A stretch of DNA of 64,000 nt from Aquilaria yunnanensis (GCA_039654915.1 CM077599.1:77220001-77284000); one strand, 5' to 3'. Positions 1 to 14,111 are shown, counted from the first letter of the stretch. Notes: generated by a model not told the origin, from the letters alone. Made by a program: numbers and translations.

Positions 1-338
1 TAAGAAACATTAAAATATAATTTAGTACTATATGAAAAAAGGGACATGAAACATTTCTAAGTTTTATATAAGAGATTATTCCTTTTAATTTTTTATATTT
101 TTATTTATATTTTTATACTTCCCAAAGTAAAAAATTAAAAACTATAAAAAACAAAGTAACTCGTAAAAAATATTCTAACAATGCTTTTCAAGGTTCTTGA
201 TTTGTCCAGTTTTGATTTATATAAATTTTTGGTAAATCAATATAAATAAAAATAAAAAAATTTAATTATATCTTAAAAATCTCTACCAAGTATAATATAA
301 GTTAGTTTAATCAATGTTTTACAGAAAGATTATTTAAT

Positions 339-390
<52 letters not shown>

Positions 391-1950
391 ATAAAATAAT
401 CATAGCATGTGATTAAATAAATTTTGCTTATTCAAGGATTAGATCAATCTAAAATGAATTACAATTACATAAAATTGAATAAAAGAGACATTAATGATCA
501 ATTTCAAAATTTTTTTATAACACCATTAGCTTGATTAGATCAACTTATGTCATTTCTTAAAATTTGAGGACTTATATATATCAAGCTTAAGTTTAAGGAC
601 TAGCTCATGCGAGCTAGTAGTGAAGTTGGAAGGCAGCTGGTGCACTTAGGCTGCATTAAATTGACATTGGTTTAGCCTTGATCCAACAGAAATTGATCAT
701 TTTAGATTGGAGTTCGGGTCAAATATGAAAATGTTGGGTTTTGCTAAAAAGTGGGTTTGGGCTTCAAATGCATTTTTTAAGGTCAAAAGCTCAAAAGTAT
801 TTTTATAAGTGTATAAGAAATGATATTTATAATATTTTATAGTGTAGGAGGTTACTTGCATGGTTCTCAAAACTACATGATATAAAACCACATTTGACAA
901 TTTAATTTTGCCAGACAAGTGAGGGGGAATCGAACCATGACACACCATTGGGTCAATTGACCTGACGCTCAGGAACCAACCGCATTTTTTTATTTTACCC
1001 CATAGTAGTTTATGGAGTTTGTTATGATGCAATTATGCATATTTATATTTAGATAAAATTGAAAAAATCAAAACATTGAAAAAATGGTTTGGTTATTTGA
1101 TTCAAGTTGGTTCAAAACCAAATCTCAAGTTTGGTTATTGGGTCAGAAAGATTTATGGCATTGGCAATTTTTCCTTGTCCTTATAGATCAAAGGTGGACA
1201 CATTTTATAGCCAAGCTTGTTACATTTTAAGTTGCACAATTCTTTTATTTTGGATCACTGTTTTCACTTTCGCTCTCAATTGTCGCTCTTGCTCCTGCTT
1301 TTACAACAGTTTTACATACTTAAATTTTAAAAAAAATTACACTTTTCTGTTCTAGCTCTCACTATCCACTCTAGCTTTTAAAATACTTTGTGCAACTTAG
1401 GTTACATTTTACTGTCAAATCCCTCCCGTTCAAACCGGTAGGAAGAAAGTGGTCAGGACTCGGAAACCTCACACCAACTCCAAATATTTTTCTTCCGAAT
1501 CTTCAAAAGCTTCAATTCACTTCTTCACTCCCACGCCACCAGGTTGGCTGATGGGGTAGGTTGAAGAGGGATGGTAACGAGAGCTGGTGCGGGCCTTGGT
1601 TGACGGTTGACATGGATTGGGCCAGGTTTGTTGAGCACGAATTGGCAATTTCGAGTGAAGTCAACTACAAATGACCGTTAAGCTAGTTTGGTTGTTAAAG
1701 TGGGAAATTGGGAGCATACAAGCAAAATCTGGGGGACACCGTGAACGTACACCTTGAGCAAAATGACCATATCTATTTCTCGTATTGAGCAGTTAACAAG
1801 TTCCAAACGACAGAAGGGGACAACCCTCTGAACCAACCACCTCGAAATTGAAATGCAAAACGCAAAAACTTCCAACACAAGTAAGCAATCCACAATGTTT
1901 ATTTTCCACAGCGAAAACTCTGTAACCATGCCTAAGCCTCAAACACTAAA
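1..1950. other. AT-rich intergenic DNA, no gene seen
   Basis: Apart from the AAT/ATT microsatellite listed separately I see no coding signal: open frames are short, unlike known proteins and low in complexity. The last few hundred bases (from about 1680) probably include the 3' UTR or downstream flank of the GAPDH gene, whose stop codon is at 2004-2006. Confidence 0.6.
341..391. repeat. Self-complementary (AAT)n(ATT)n microsatellite
   Basis: A run of TAA/AAT triplets switches in the middle to TAT/ATT triplets, so the tract can fold back on itself. The same AAT-then-ATT arrangement recurs at 36678-36723 inside the CACTA element. Confidence 0.9.
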
Positions 1951-2003
1951 TCAGTCTGAGAAGTCCTGAATCAAACCAGGTGACGCTTTTAGCAAAATGC
2001 TGC

Positions 2004-4438
<2,435 letters not shown>

Positions 4439-4440
4439 CT

Positions 4441-5112
4441 AGAAGAATGAACTTGACGCGCCGCCCACTGAGTTTGACAATCACGTAAGACCTTCGGATT
4501 TGAAAGATCCATATGTAAGATTTTTATATTTACATTTTTTTTATTCAGAATAAATTTTATTTAAAAGTCAATGTGTGTGTGTCTATATATTATAAATTTA
4601 TTCAATTTTTATAAATTTTTATTTTTTGTAGGGATAAAAATTTAATAATATTATAAAAAATTTACTTTCAATGGATTATTATGCCTCTATATTATTAAAT
4701 TTTAAATAAATTTGATTCTAAAAATCTATAAAAATAAAAATAAAATATTTTATATTAAGTTGACTTAAGTTAAAATAAATCGCGTGTTAATACTTAATCA
4801 GCTTTGGTGATGGATTTGTTTAAGAATGCTGTTTAAGATTAACATAATGTTGAGATAATTTATGTATGATTATGATAATTTCTCTAAACTTTTAATTCTA
4901 AAGCTATTGTTAGACAGTTTTGCAACTTTTAGAGATAAACACTAACATTATTCTCATATAGAATCAACGTTATAATGTTTAATGCCACAATTCAAATGTA
5001 GGTGCATATATGATAAGAAAATAATGCAATGTGGTTATTTTCTCATTAATATGATAACATTTACATCTATATGATTGAATAGGGATTCATTTTTAAGTAA
5101 TATAAGATATTT
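4441..5112. other. AT-rich intergenic DNA
   Basis: Upstream flank of GAPC. I see no gene, RNA or clear repeat boundary before the MITE that begins near 5113. Confidence 0.5.
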
Positions 5113-5506
5113 TTTTCCAGGTGAATTACAATTTGCCCCTAAAATATATATGAAATTACATTTTGTCTCTCCTATTTCAGAAGTATACATTTTGTTTATT
5201 ATCTTTTTAATACAATTCAACAATAGCTTCTAAAATCTTAATTTAAATATTAAGATAGTCATTTTTTTTTGTAATTTCAATCTGTATAGTATTCTTTTTA
5301 TAGTTAATGGACATTAACATTTTAAATTATTAATTTTTTCTATAAATAAAAAAGAATATTTTTAAACTGTTAATTTATTATAAAAAAATATCATATAAGT
5401 TAAGATTTCAAAAATTGATATCAAACTATATTAGAAAAGCAGGGCAAAATATATATTTTTGAAACAAAATTTGATTTCGCTGGCAAATTGTAAATACCCC
5501 TTTTTC
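5113..5506. mobile_element. Small inverted-repeat MITE (ATTACAATTTGCCCC type)
   Basis: The left end reads AATTACAATTTGCCCCT and the right end is its imperfect inverse, CAAATTGTAAATACCCC. The interior is AT-rich and non-coding, with the recurring AATCTTAATTTAAAT motif also found in the elements at 29349-29692 and 47063-47742. A short fold-back MITE family is inferred; no target duplication was confirmed. Confidence 0.5.
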
Positions 5507-6274
5507 CCCTTTCTTAAGCTGACGTATCAAGCAATGTCATGTAATGAATCTTTAGCGAAGCAAAAAGAAGAAAAGTCGACAAAGCCGAACACGGGGGAGT
5601 GATTTGCACGCGCTTGACTCGGAGTGGCATTGGGGATCTATAATTGTTTGGGGCCGGTGAGATTTCGTGGGGTGGGGGTTCGAAGCACGTTGGTAGGGAG
5701 ACGGAGGCGGAAGTCGTTGGATTTGACTCCGATCGGCTCTGGAACTGGAAACAGATTCAATTATAAATATTTTCGGTACGTTGAAAAGTAATTTCTCCAA
5801 TTTCGCCGTCTGCGTCCCGAATATGCCAATGGAACTATTTCTAGATGGTTCTCAGAACTTGTTGGGCAAGTCAAACGTGAAAACTGGGCCTAGTTTCCAA
5901 ATCTCGGGCCAGCTTGATCTGCCAGAAAACACTTTTTCGCCCCCATTAAGCCCAAACTTAACTTGCCCCTGGAACAAGAAAAAAAGGGCATCCCCAGTCT
6001 AGTTCTACTATTACTTCACGAAAGAAAGAAAAATATAGAGTTGCATCTACTTCGATTCTGTGTTCGATCTCGCGTCTTCTCCCTCGATTCTTATCAGTAA
6101 CTATTCCTCAGAGGTAGTCTTCGAGAACATCTTCTTCAAATTTGCGCTCTGCGATTTCTGGTGGATTCATTTTCCTGTTTTTTTTTTTTTTTTAATTTGG
6201 AGTCTAGGGTTTTTTTGGTATTATTTTGGAGCCGGATCGCCTATTTATCTTGTGCCATATGCAGGTTTTAGAAG
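5507..6274 (+). promoter_or_regulatory. Upstream region and 5' UTR of the proteasome gene
   Basis: The stretch before the PBE1-type start codon becomes C/T-rich from about 6050, typical of a plant 5' UTR. A 5' UTR intron is likely: donor GAG/GTAGTC at 6114 and acceptor TGCAG ending at 6264, ten bases before the ATG at 6275. A long T tract inside (6180-6193) supports an intron. No other gene is recognised. Confidence 0.5.
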
Positions 6275-8749
6275 ATGAAGCTCGATACCACTGGCCTGGA
6301 ATCGACTGCGCCACTCTTCGGTTCTGGAAGTAGTGGTATTGATACCGTTTTCGCTGCGCCTGGGTTTGAGCTGCCTTCTGTGAATGACGTGAGTTTGATT
6401 TCGTGTTGCTATTTTTTTTTAATACGTGTTTTTTTTAGGAATGTGAACCCCATTTCTCAATCACTTGTTTTTTTTTCCCCCAGTTTGACGGGTTTCAGAA
6501 GGATGCCGTTCAGATGGTCAAACCTGCCAAGGGAACAACCACCCTCGCCTTCATTTTCAAGGAAGGCGTGATGGTTGCTGCTGATTCAAGGGCTAGCATG
6601 GGTGGCTACATTTGTACGTATCATGATCGATTGTTTTATAGAAATTCAGTGGCTCGTGAATGTAGCTTCTGTTAGTTGTTGTCCAGTGAATGTTGCTTGT
6701 AGGTTTCACTTTACCTTTTTGTGTGTGTGCGGGTGCGTGGGTGGGTTGAATCTCGAAGGATTTCTTTCCCTAATATTTTGGTTTGGTAGGACAATGCTGT
6801 TTTGTTTCTCTGTTTGATTCTTTTCAATGCACTAGAACCATGTTATGGACGGATATGGTATGCAGAAAGCATTCAGTCTGGGCAATAGCTTCTTTATCTA
6901 TAGTATATGGTATTAAGTTGCAAACTTATTACTCAATTATTTTAGAACGGTCATACATGTGCAATATTTTTATGATGATGATCCTATATGTTGTTTAGAA
7001 GAAAAGAGTATCATCCTTGTGGGTATGGTCTTAACAGCTATTAGTTTTTGGTGTGTCTGTGCTTTGTCTATCCAGAGAAAATTCACAAGCAGTCATGTGC
7101 ATGCTAACACTGTTGACTTAAACCTTCTTATTCTGGCTCTTGTTCTTATCATGCAAAGTTGATTACTGCATTGTGTTTATCTTCTTCTCCCTTTCAGCAT
7201 CACAATCCGTTAAGAAGATCATTGAAATAAATCCTTACATGCTTGGCACAATGGCTGGTGGAGCCGCTGACTGTCAATTTTGGCACAGAAATCTGGGAAT
7301 CAAGGTAATCGCCTCAGATAATGGAACAAAGTACACCCTGTGCACACAGAGATAGATATATATATAGAGTGAGAGAGAGCACATAATCTGTGATAAGACC
7401 CATGAGGTAGAAAGGAGACAATGATGGTCTTTCAAGTTGTGGCCTCACAGAAAGCTTAAAAACCTAATTATTGTGCATACCCAGCTGTATTCCTAGCGCA
7501 CATTGCTGTAGATTGATAGTGTTTATTTTCTTGTGGTTGCTGTGAGTTCTGATGAGAAATCAGGTAAAATGAATGGCCATAAAGAGCATGTGCTTTTGGG
7601 TGGCAGAAAGATGCTCCAAGTAGTACCCTGAATGAATATTTAAAGCTTTAATGCTGATGATTCAAGATTGCTTCCTCATTTTAGTTCTTCAAAATGAGAT
7701 TTGACCTTTCTCTTGATTTATGTACAAAGGACACTAATGACTGATTTATATCCTATTTTTAAGTGCCGGCTCCATGAATTGGCCAATAAACGCAGAATTT
7801 CAGTCACAGGAGCATCCAAGCTGCTGGCGAACATTCTTTATTCCTACCGTGGAATGGGATTATCTGTAGGAACCATGATTGCAGGGTGGGATGAGACGGT
7901 ATTTGAACAAACCTCCATCTCATGTGTGAACATATATATTATATGTTTACAGTTTGAATCCTTGCTCTCATCTGATTGCAATATGTATGTCGTAGGGTCC
8001 AGGATTGTACTATGTGGACAGTGAAGGGGGAAGATTAAAGGGCATGCGTTTCTCTGTTGGTTCTGGTTCACCATATGCCTATGGTGTACTTGACAATGGG
8101 TATGCTTAATTTCATTGTGATTTAAATTTACTGTTTCATTTGCATTAAGAAATTGATTTCTAGGTCTCCATTGTGTCTCTGGAAATTTCACATATAGTAT
8201 TGTGAATGCTGAGGAAATTCACATATTTTTATTTTTTACTTTTTGGGGGGGGTTCAATTGCTCTCTCAATTTTTTCCACAGGGACTTTTTCTCTTTGAAG
8301 TGAGAGGAAGAGCAACTGTAAAAGAGGGATGAAGAAGGGGGGGTTTTGGGTAGTATTTTGGAGTTAAGACTAGCTCTGATGGAATATTTGGCACAAATCT
8401 AGGTACCGGTATGACATGTCAATTGAAGAAGCTGCTGAGTTGGCAAGGAGGGCTATCTACCATGCAACTTTTAGAGATGGAGCTAGTGGTGGAGTTGCCA
8501 GTGGTACACTCTCTCTCTCTCACACTTTGTGTGTGTGTGTGTGCGCGCGCACACGCCTTCCACATGAACGTGTCATAAGCAGTGTACCTGGTTAAGTTTG
8601 TTTCTCTTTTTTGTCTTGCAGTTTATTATGTGGGACCAGATGGATGGAAGAAGTTGTCAGGTGATGATGTTGGGGAACTTCACTACAAATACTATCCGGT
8701 CATGCCAAGCACCGTAGAACAGGAAATGGGTGAAGTAGCTGGGGCTTAG
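6275..8749 (+). CDS. PBE1: 20S proteasome subunit beta type-5
   Basis: Catalytic beta-5 subunit, the chymotrypsin-like protease of the 20S/26S proteasome in cytosol and nucleus. Seven exons join with GT-AG sites: 6275-6388, 6484-6613, 7198-7304, 7764-7898, 7996-8099, 8403-8503 and 8622-8749. They total 819 nt, or 272 residues, the usual family length. A propeptide of about 55 residues ends at the KG/TTTLAF autocleavage site, so Thr56 becomes the N-terminal nucleophile. Downstream are the conserved DSRAS segment, [10 protein letters not shown], the [17 protein letters not shown] region and the C-terminal [17 protein letters not shown]. All exons are in frame with no lesion, so the gene is intact. 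The PBE1/PBE2 distinction is not resolvable; the symbol follows the Arabidopsis family. Confidence 0.97.
8511..8556. repeat. (CT)n-(GT)n-(GC)n compound microsatellite in a proteasome-gene intron
   Basis: CT repeats, then GT repeats, then GCGCGC/ACACAC, beginning only a few bases after the donor of the sixth intron of the beta-5 gene (exon end 8503). Dinucleotide tracts this close to a donor could influence splicing, but nothing here shows that they do. Confidence 0.85.
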
Positions 8750-9281
8750 ATGGAGCTTGGTCTTCATGGACAGAGTTTGAGATGTCAGCTGACTTTCGTG
8801 GATTTGGATGGAAGATAGCTTTTGATGCCATGATTATTCATGCACTGCAGTTTAATGTTGAGACTGCCCAATTCTTAATTGGGTGCCTGATTGTACCATA
8901 TACCCCTCTGTGTGATATTTCACTGCAAATGTGAACTTTTCTACTGTAGCTCTTGCCATCTGGGTTTTGATCTTTTTCCTTGAAAACAATTTTCTTTAAT
9001 ACTTCCACCTTTTGGTTGACAAACATTTAATAAACGTGGCTGATTATTTGGTTCTAGCCTTATGCTAACTTATGATCTTGTTTGGCATATCTATATTCTC
9101 TGCTGGTAGCTGTTTCAATAAATTTATGAACAACTTTAACTGCGTGGTGCATTCTTAGATGAAGTAGCCAAATGTACAGGTAAGTCCATGTGCATCAAAA
9201 TTTGCAGCTTGTCACATCAGTACATATTTTACTTGATGCAAAATACAAACTTGAGAGAAGGTGAAAGGAGACAGCAAGAAA
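8750..9281 (+). other. 3' UTR and downstream flank of the proteasome gene
   Basis: A non-coding stretch following the TAG at 8747-8749. It probably holds the 3' UTR and polyadenylation region (an AATAAA-like AATAAACG occurs near 9028). It also separates the convergent small minus-strand gene ending at 9282. Confidence 0.45.
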
Positions 9282-9581
9282 TCAAGTAGAGAGAAGGGCA
9301 GCAGTATGCTTGAAGTGGATGGGGATGCAAGCAATGACACGCAAGGTAACTTTATGCTTAAATCTTCTTAGGACCAGAATTGTTTCTCCACCCCACTGAA
9401 ACAGCGATAGGACCATCTTCTTCACAGGTTTCTTTTCGCCTGTTTTGTTGGTGATTGTTGGAGTCTCCTCCTCGTTGTGTTCATCATCACCCCAATGAAG
9501 CGGATAGCTTCTTAAGAACGCCCTTCTGTTGCAGTAGTCTTCATAGCGAAAACTCCTTGTCCTCATCTCATCTGCCCCCAT
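9282..9581 (-). CDS. Small basic plant protein of unknown function
   Basis: A 99-residue single-exon frame starting MGADEMRTRSFRYEDYCNRR. It has an N-terminal charged motif, an acidic middle (DDEHNEEETPT), a Lys-rich stretch (GEKKPVKK) and a hydrophobic C-terminal half with WGGETILVLRRFKHKV. The style suits small plant-specific proteins with an RSFRYEDY-type start, but I cannot name a function. Supporting evidence is a TATA box (CTATAAAAC on the minus strand at about 9729-9737) some 150 bp upstream. A short upstream ORF of eight codons begins at about 9593 and its stop overlaps the main start, so translation may be tuned. It converges on the proteasome gene. Confidence 0.6.
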   Translation of the reverse strand: MGADEMRTRSFRYEDYCNRRAFLRSYPLHWGDDEHNEEETPTITNKTGEKKPVKKMVLSLFQWGGETILVLRRFKHKVTLRVIACIPIHFKHTAALLST

Positions 9582-9727
9582 TTGTGTCAGTCATGAAGTT
9601 AGTGCTTCGATGCATGCAGAAAATATGCCTTCTGCCCCTGATCCTCAAATTGAGATAGCTTATACAAGGTTGTCCTGATTAGAACACAGAAGTGACTGAC
9701 AATAGAAGAGAGGGTGAGATGGAGGGT

Positions 9728-9738
9728 TTTATAGAAAA
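9728..9738 (-). promoter_or_regulatory. TATA box for the 9282-9581 gene
   Basis: Minus-strand TCTATAAAACC about 150 bp upstream of the small gene's ATG, a good match to the plant TATA consensus at a plausible distance. Confidence 0.5.
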
Positions 9739-9739
9739 C

Positions 9740-10809
9740 TGCCTATAGGATGATTCAGCAGAGGGGACATGTATTGTGACGACGCAATAACCTTTGGGTT
9801 TGGGTGTTGGAATTAAAGTACAATATGGGGCAAGTTGTTTCAGGGTTGAGGGTGTAGACCTTGTCAATTTCTTCTGTTTTATTATGACGTGTTTCATCGA
9901 ACAAGGATGGCAGATAACGAAATCTTTGTTTTGTGCTTACAGGTCATATAGAAGACAAGGGAAACAGTCTGCCTGTTGGGAAAGGAAAAGAGACACACTG
10001 ACGGCCATGGCACGGTGACTACAATATGGAACTACACATGGGGTGCAGAATCCATAATAACCTGCTTGGTAATACAGGTTTATGACTTTAATCTTGTCAG
10101 TTTCGTTCGTTCTTGCTGGTGGTTTAGCATGAGAAATGCGTATGATTTGTTCTGACATCTTTAATTCATCATCTCCGAATTTCCCCTCTTGCATTGCACC
10201 ACCTAGGGTGTATTTCAATGTGGAAAAATTTCCTTCTTTTCGTTTTTCAATTTTTGATAAATGTTTAAGTGCATGTTTTGTTTAAGAATGTGAAAAACCA
10301 TATTTTCTAAATTTAGGAAAACTTATAAAATAAAAAATTTTGTTAATTAGTGTTAGAAGTTGGAACAAATTATAAACAGCTGTGTTGGCTTTTACAGATC
10401 TATAACGCTAAAAACTACTGGCTAATGCTATTGCCAAGCGTAACCCATTCTCCATTTTGCTTTTTTTTTTGTTTTGGGGGGGGTTTCTAGAATTAAAGAC
10501 ATTGAAAGCTGTTACATTATCTAATAAATAATCACTTAAAAAATTAAAAAGCAATTACTTTTTATGAATTATTTCTCGTACCCAACTTAAAAAAAATAAT
10601 AGAAAATATCTAACTTTTACAAAAAAAAAAAAGTAGCAGATCATAGGATTGGCTGCTGATGCTCGGGAACTTCATCGAAGACCTGCATGTTGTAGTGTCG
10701 CTCATGTCCCTAGAACAGTGAAACAGTATGTGCAGATGCTTTGGCATCTTGGTATTAGGAAGGAGATGAAATCTCTTAAGTGGATTAATTGTCGCTCATC
10801 TCTTTATTG
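9740..10809. other. Intergenic DNA
   Basis: No supported gene. Frames in this stretch (including one of 93 codons on the minus strand at 9937-10218) do not resemble any protein I recognise. The sequence grows AT-rich from about 10230. Confidence 0.5.
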
Positions 10810-11259
10810 AGAGACTTAGGGGTAAAATTCATATTTAGTCCCCTAGCTTTAAGGGTTGTCCTAATGTGGTCCATTTTCTTTAAAAGTAACTATTAAAGTC
10901 CTCTAACTCAACTAACGTGTCTTATTTTGGTCTCTACTGTCAGTTTTGCCGTTATGTTGGATGGAAATTGCCTACATTGCACTTACTTTGCCACGTGGCA
11001 TCCTATGTCATAACAATAAGTGACTAGAATAAAAGAACAATAAATAATATGCTAAAATTGATAAACCACATAATTCTAAAGACTTTAAGTGACATTAATC
11101 CCTAATTTCTATCTTCCCCAAATCTTCTTGGATTCGAGCTCGCCGTTGCCGACCACCTCCGGCCTAACCGCTGCCAACCGGAAATCTTCTACTAAAAAAA
11201 AACAATCTTCTACTCAACTGGAACCATGTGAAGCCAAGGACTTGAATCCAGAGGACAAA

Positions 11260-11592
11260 CTAGGAGAGGCAACCATACCCAGAACAAAAAACACCTGTCC
11301 CCAGCCGGAGGATGGCCCCAAGCGATGCCCCGAGCACGTCCCACCTCTTGTCGGGTCGGATCCCAAAAGCTTTGGGCTCCAGCGGCTTGAAATTCGAAGG
11401 AGCAGCAAACGTCACTGAAGCGGAAGGCTGAGCATCTGGTTTTTCCTCAACTTCCTTGACGCTCGTAGTCGAAGAGACGGAATTCGGTGCGTCCAAGGAG
11501 GCCCTGATCGAGATAACTGTTCTAGGTCGCGAGTTCCGCGGCGAAAGCGATGTCGGAAACAGGGGTTTAGGGAAGTTAAAGGCTCCGACCAT
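11260..11592 (-). pseudogene. Captured first exon of a chloroplast thioredoxin-family gene
   Basis: The frame starting MVGAFNFPKPLFPTSL looks like a Ser/Arg-rich plastid transit peptide. It continues with FAAPSNFKPLEPKAFGIRP and DVLGASLGAILRLGTGVF, the N-terminal signature of At5g03880-like thioredoxin/GST-N domain proteins. The similarity stops at the GTGVFxSGY position, where a GGTATGG donor-like sequence begins; a piece of intron therefore seems to have come along, pointing to capture from genomic DNA rather than from mRNA. The thioredoxin fold and CPFC region are absent. An uninterrupted 137-codon frame (11260-11673) fuses the PMI tail MGTHESGPSF to this fragment. Confidence 0.75.
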
Positions 11593-11862
11593 GGCTGCGT
11601 CTCTCGACACAAACCCATTGTCGGCTCCACTGTCCTCAAGCAGAAAGCTCGGTCCGGACTCGTGTGTCCCCATCCATAACTCAGCGTAGGGCCTATCCGG
11701 CTCAATCTCGGCCCCGAAGTTGTGAGCGAATAGCCTGGCGACGGTGGAGTCGGAGCCGCGGCAACCCTAGTCGTAAAACTGGACAGAAGCTCTGAGGCGG
11801 AGGAGGGCCTGGGCGTCGGAGTCGGGCATTGAGGTGGGGGGGCAGCGGAATTGGGTGGGCAT
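11593..11862 (-). pseudogene. Captured mannose-6-phosphate isomerase N-terminal fragment
   Basis: The minus-strand frame from the ATG at 11860-11862 contains LRLRASVQFYD, a stop, then GSDSTVARLF and RPYAELWMGTHESGPSF. That order (QNYDWG, GSxSxVARL, PYAEFWMGTHxSGPS) is characteristic of the N-terminal cupin part of plant type I phosphomannose isomerase (PMI1/PMI2). Only about 90 codons of a roughly 430-residue enzyme are present, with no active-site remainder. The YDWG tryptophan is replaced by TAG, so it cannot encode even the fragment from this ATG. It runs in frame into the second captured fragment at 11592. Confidence 0.85.
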
Positions 11863-12290
11863 GGCGAATAGTTGGAAAGGAAAGGGCAAGAGGAGAGAGT
11901 GAAGAAGTTAAAGACTCCGGCCATGGCAGCGGGTAGGCCGGAGGTGGTCGGCGACGGCGAGCTCGAATCCAAGAAGATTTGGGGAAGATAGAAATTAGGG
12001 ATTAATGTCACTTAAAGTCCTTAGAATTATGTGTTTCATCAATTTTAGTCTATTATTTATTGTTCTTTTATTCTAGCCACTTATTGTTATGATATAGGAT
12101 GCCACGTGGCAAAGTAAGTGCCATGTAGGCAATTTCCATCCAATATAACGGCAGAACTGACAGTAGGGACCAAAATAGGACACGTTAGTTGAGTTAGGGG
12201 ACTTTAATAGCCACTTTTAGAGATAAAGGACTACATTAGGACAACCCTTAAAGTTAGAGGACTAAATATGGATTTTACCCAGAGACTTAG

Positions 12291-12680
12291 TGTATGGTCC
12301 CTTTGATTTGATTAATGCAATTGATCTTCTTTGGCAAAAAAAAAAAACTTTTACCAAAAAAGAAAAGAATATTTGAACTTCTCTAATTCTAAAGGGTCAA
12401 ATAATATGTAAGTTGAGCAAATATTACTATATATAAAAATAATTACTAATAACTTATTTTTAAACATCATAGTCAAATATTAAAAAAAAAAAAAAAAAGG
12501 TTTTCTCTATCTATGAAACAAGCTATATATTCAAATTTTTGTTAAAGAAAATTTAGAAAAGAAATGTGAGAATTTTTCACAACTAAGCATCCTCTCCGAT
12601 CGGACAGTCACGGTTCATCTATGATGGTCACATCTTCATTTTCCTGGACAAAATACAATACGCAAACTCATATTTCTAAA
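12291..12680. other. AT-rich intergenic DNA
   Basis: Poly-A runs and no coding or repeat structure that I can define. Confidence 0.4.
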
Positions 12681-12923
12681 TACTCCATCTGTTTCACAAA
12701 AGCTGTTATTTTTACTATTTACATAAATTAATCTATGATTTTATTTTTAAAACAAATTTATTATAAAAATGTGAAATTTTTACATGAAAATGAAACTTTA
12801 AAGATTCTAGTTTCTAAATATCATTTTTTAGAATTTTTTTAATTCATATTAATATAAATATATTCAAGTCAAACTTTAGTAAAAAAAGGTAAAAGGGACA
12901 ACTAATATAAAATGGAAGGAGTA
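12681..12923. mobile_element. Stowaway-like MITE with TA duplication
   Basis: About 239 bp between TA dinucleotides (12681-12682 and 12922-12923). The ends are CTCCATCTGTTTCAC and the inverse of CTCCTTCCATTTTATAT, matching the CTCCxTCCGTTTC-type Stowaway TIR of Tc1/mariner-derived MITEs. The interior is AT-rich and non-coding. Confidence 0.75.
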
Positions 12924-14072
12924 GTTGATTCAAAGGATGTCAGACTATGAATAAATTTAGTAATGTCTCCGTTTTAAATACATATTTATATATGCTTAAA
13001 CACATCTGAAGGGCTTATAAATAAGGGTGATCTCGGTTTAAACTAAAAAAAAATTTGAAAAAATGAAAAAGGTTGTCAGTGAAATCGGTTTTAGGGTACC
13101 GATTGTAGTTAATAAGAGTATCTGTCTTGGTTCCATATCAGCATTCCCAGTCAGTTATTTCTGTTACTGAAAAAACTAAAATTTCTTTCATATATATTTG
13201 GGCTTCTCGTAGCCCAAAAGCCTCATTTACAGTTATTTGGGATTGAGTCACAGACATAACCCCAAACCCAAATTATTCTTAAACCTAACGACACACATAC
13301 GGCTTCTCCAGACATGCATGTGCCCTCGTCTCCTTCCCTCACACACCATTGGTTACAAACATGCACTTGTAGTTGTGATTGTGAAGCATGAAAGGAGGCA
13401 ACTCCGCAAGCCTTTGCCCATCAGCCACAGCCAGAAGGTCCCTTCTGTTGTCCTCATTCCGAGATTGAAGATTTAGCAGTAGGTTTTTTTGAATTTTTCT
13501 TGAAATTTTATGGATCTTGTTATGTTATAAAGTGGTGTACACATTTTGCCTAAATCAAAATTATTTATAAATTGGTAATTCAGGGGTAAAAATTTACATT
13601 TATTATGAGAATAATTGTGTAATACATACTGAAGTTTAGATTCAGGTGTGTTCTTCTAAAATTCTTGTTATAAATCTTACTTGTCATGTAATTTCCTTCC
13701 GTACATGATTTTAATAATTCCTTACGATTTTAATTATTCCTTGTTTCTTAAGTGATGCGATGCCCACAAATTTCGGTTATTTTGGTGTAAGCTGAATTGA
13801 GCCGAACAGGGGAACAAAAATCAGCTAGGTCTGAGTTCGGTTTATACCTTATCCACTTATTTTGTTGAGTTAGTATTACGTACACCAGGCTTATTCCATG
13901 CGCTATCCCGAAAAAATTTGAAAATGTTCATTTTGATCCCGCGTTAGGAGAGCATCGTAATATTTTATTCTACTCCAGCATTTTATTCTACTCTAGCATT
14001 TTATTCTCGTTTTCTTTTCTCTTTTTTTTTTTTTTTCCAGTCTTTAGATGTCCACTCCAGTTTTATATTTTC

Positions 14073-14073
<1 letters not shown>
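12924..14073. other. Intergenic DNA, no recognised gene
   Basis: A 79-codon plus-strand frame at 13237-13476 is His/Pro/Arg-rich and resembles nothing known. The stretch turns T-rich toward 14000. Confidence 0.4.

Positions 14074-14111
<38 letters not shown>
14074..14111. repeat. (TA)n microsatellite
   Basis: About 19 uninterrupted TA units directly before the large minisatellite. Confidence 0.95.

Larger units (their letters stand above)
10820..12280 (-). mobile_element. Pack-MULE with two captured gene fragments
   Basis: A 1461-bp Mutator-like element. The termini are GGGTAAAATTCATATTTAG and its inverse. Long terminal inverted repeats of about 355 bp (about 10820-11177 and 11926-12280) match almost base for base, including the AAATCTTCTTGGATTCGAG segment. 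A perfect 10-bp target duplication, AGAGACTTAG, flanks it at 10810-10819 and 12281-12290; 9-11 bp duplications are typical of MULEs. No transposase is present. Between the TIRs is GC-rich minus-strand sequence from two unrelated host genes (separate entries), which is the definition of a Pack-MULE. A second member with the same TIR family lies at 39626-40733. Confidence 0.93.

Noticed and set aside
11412..12011. 199-codon minus-strand frame across the Pack-MULE
   Set aside because: It is the wrong frame for both captured fragments and starts inside the TIR; the similarity to PMI and the thioredoxin family lies in another frame.
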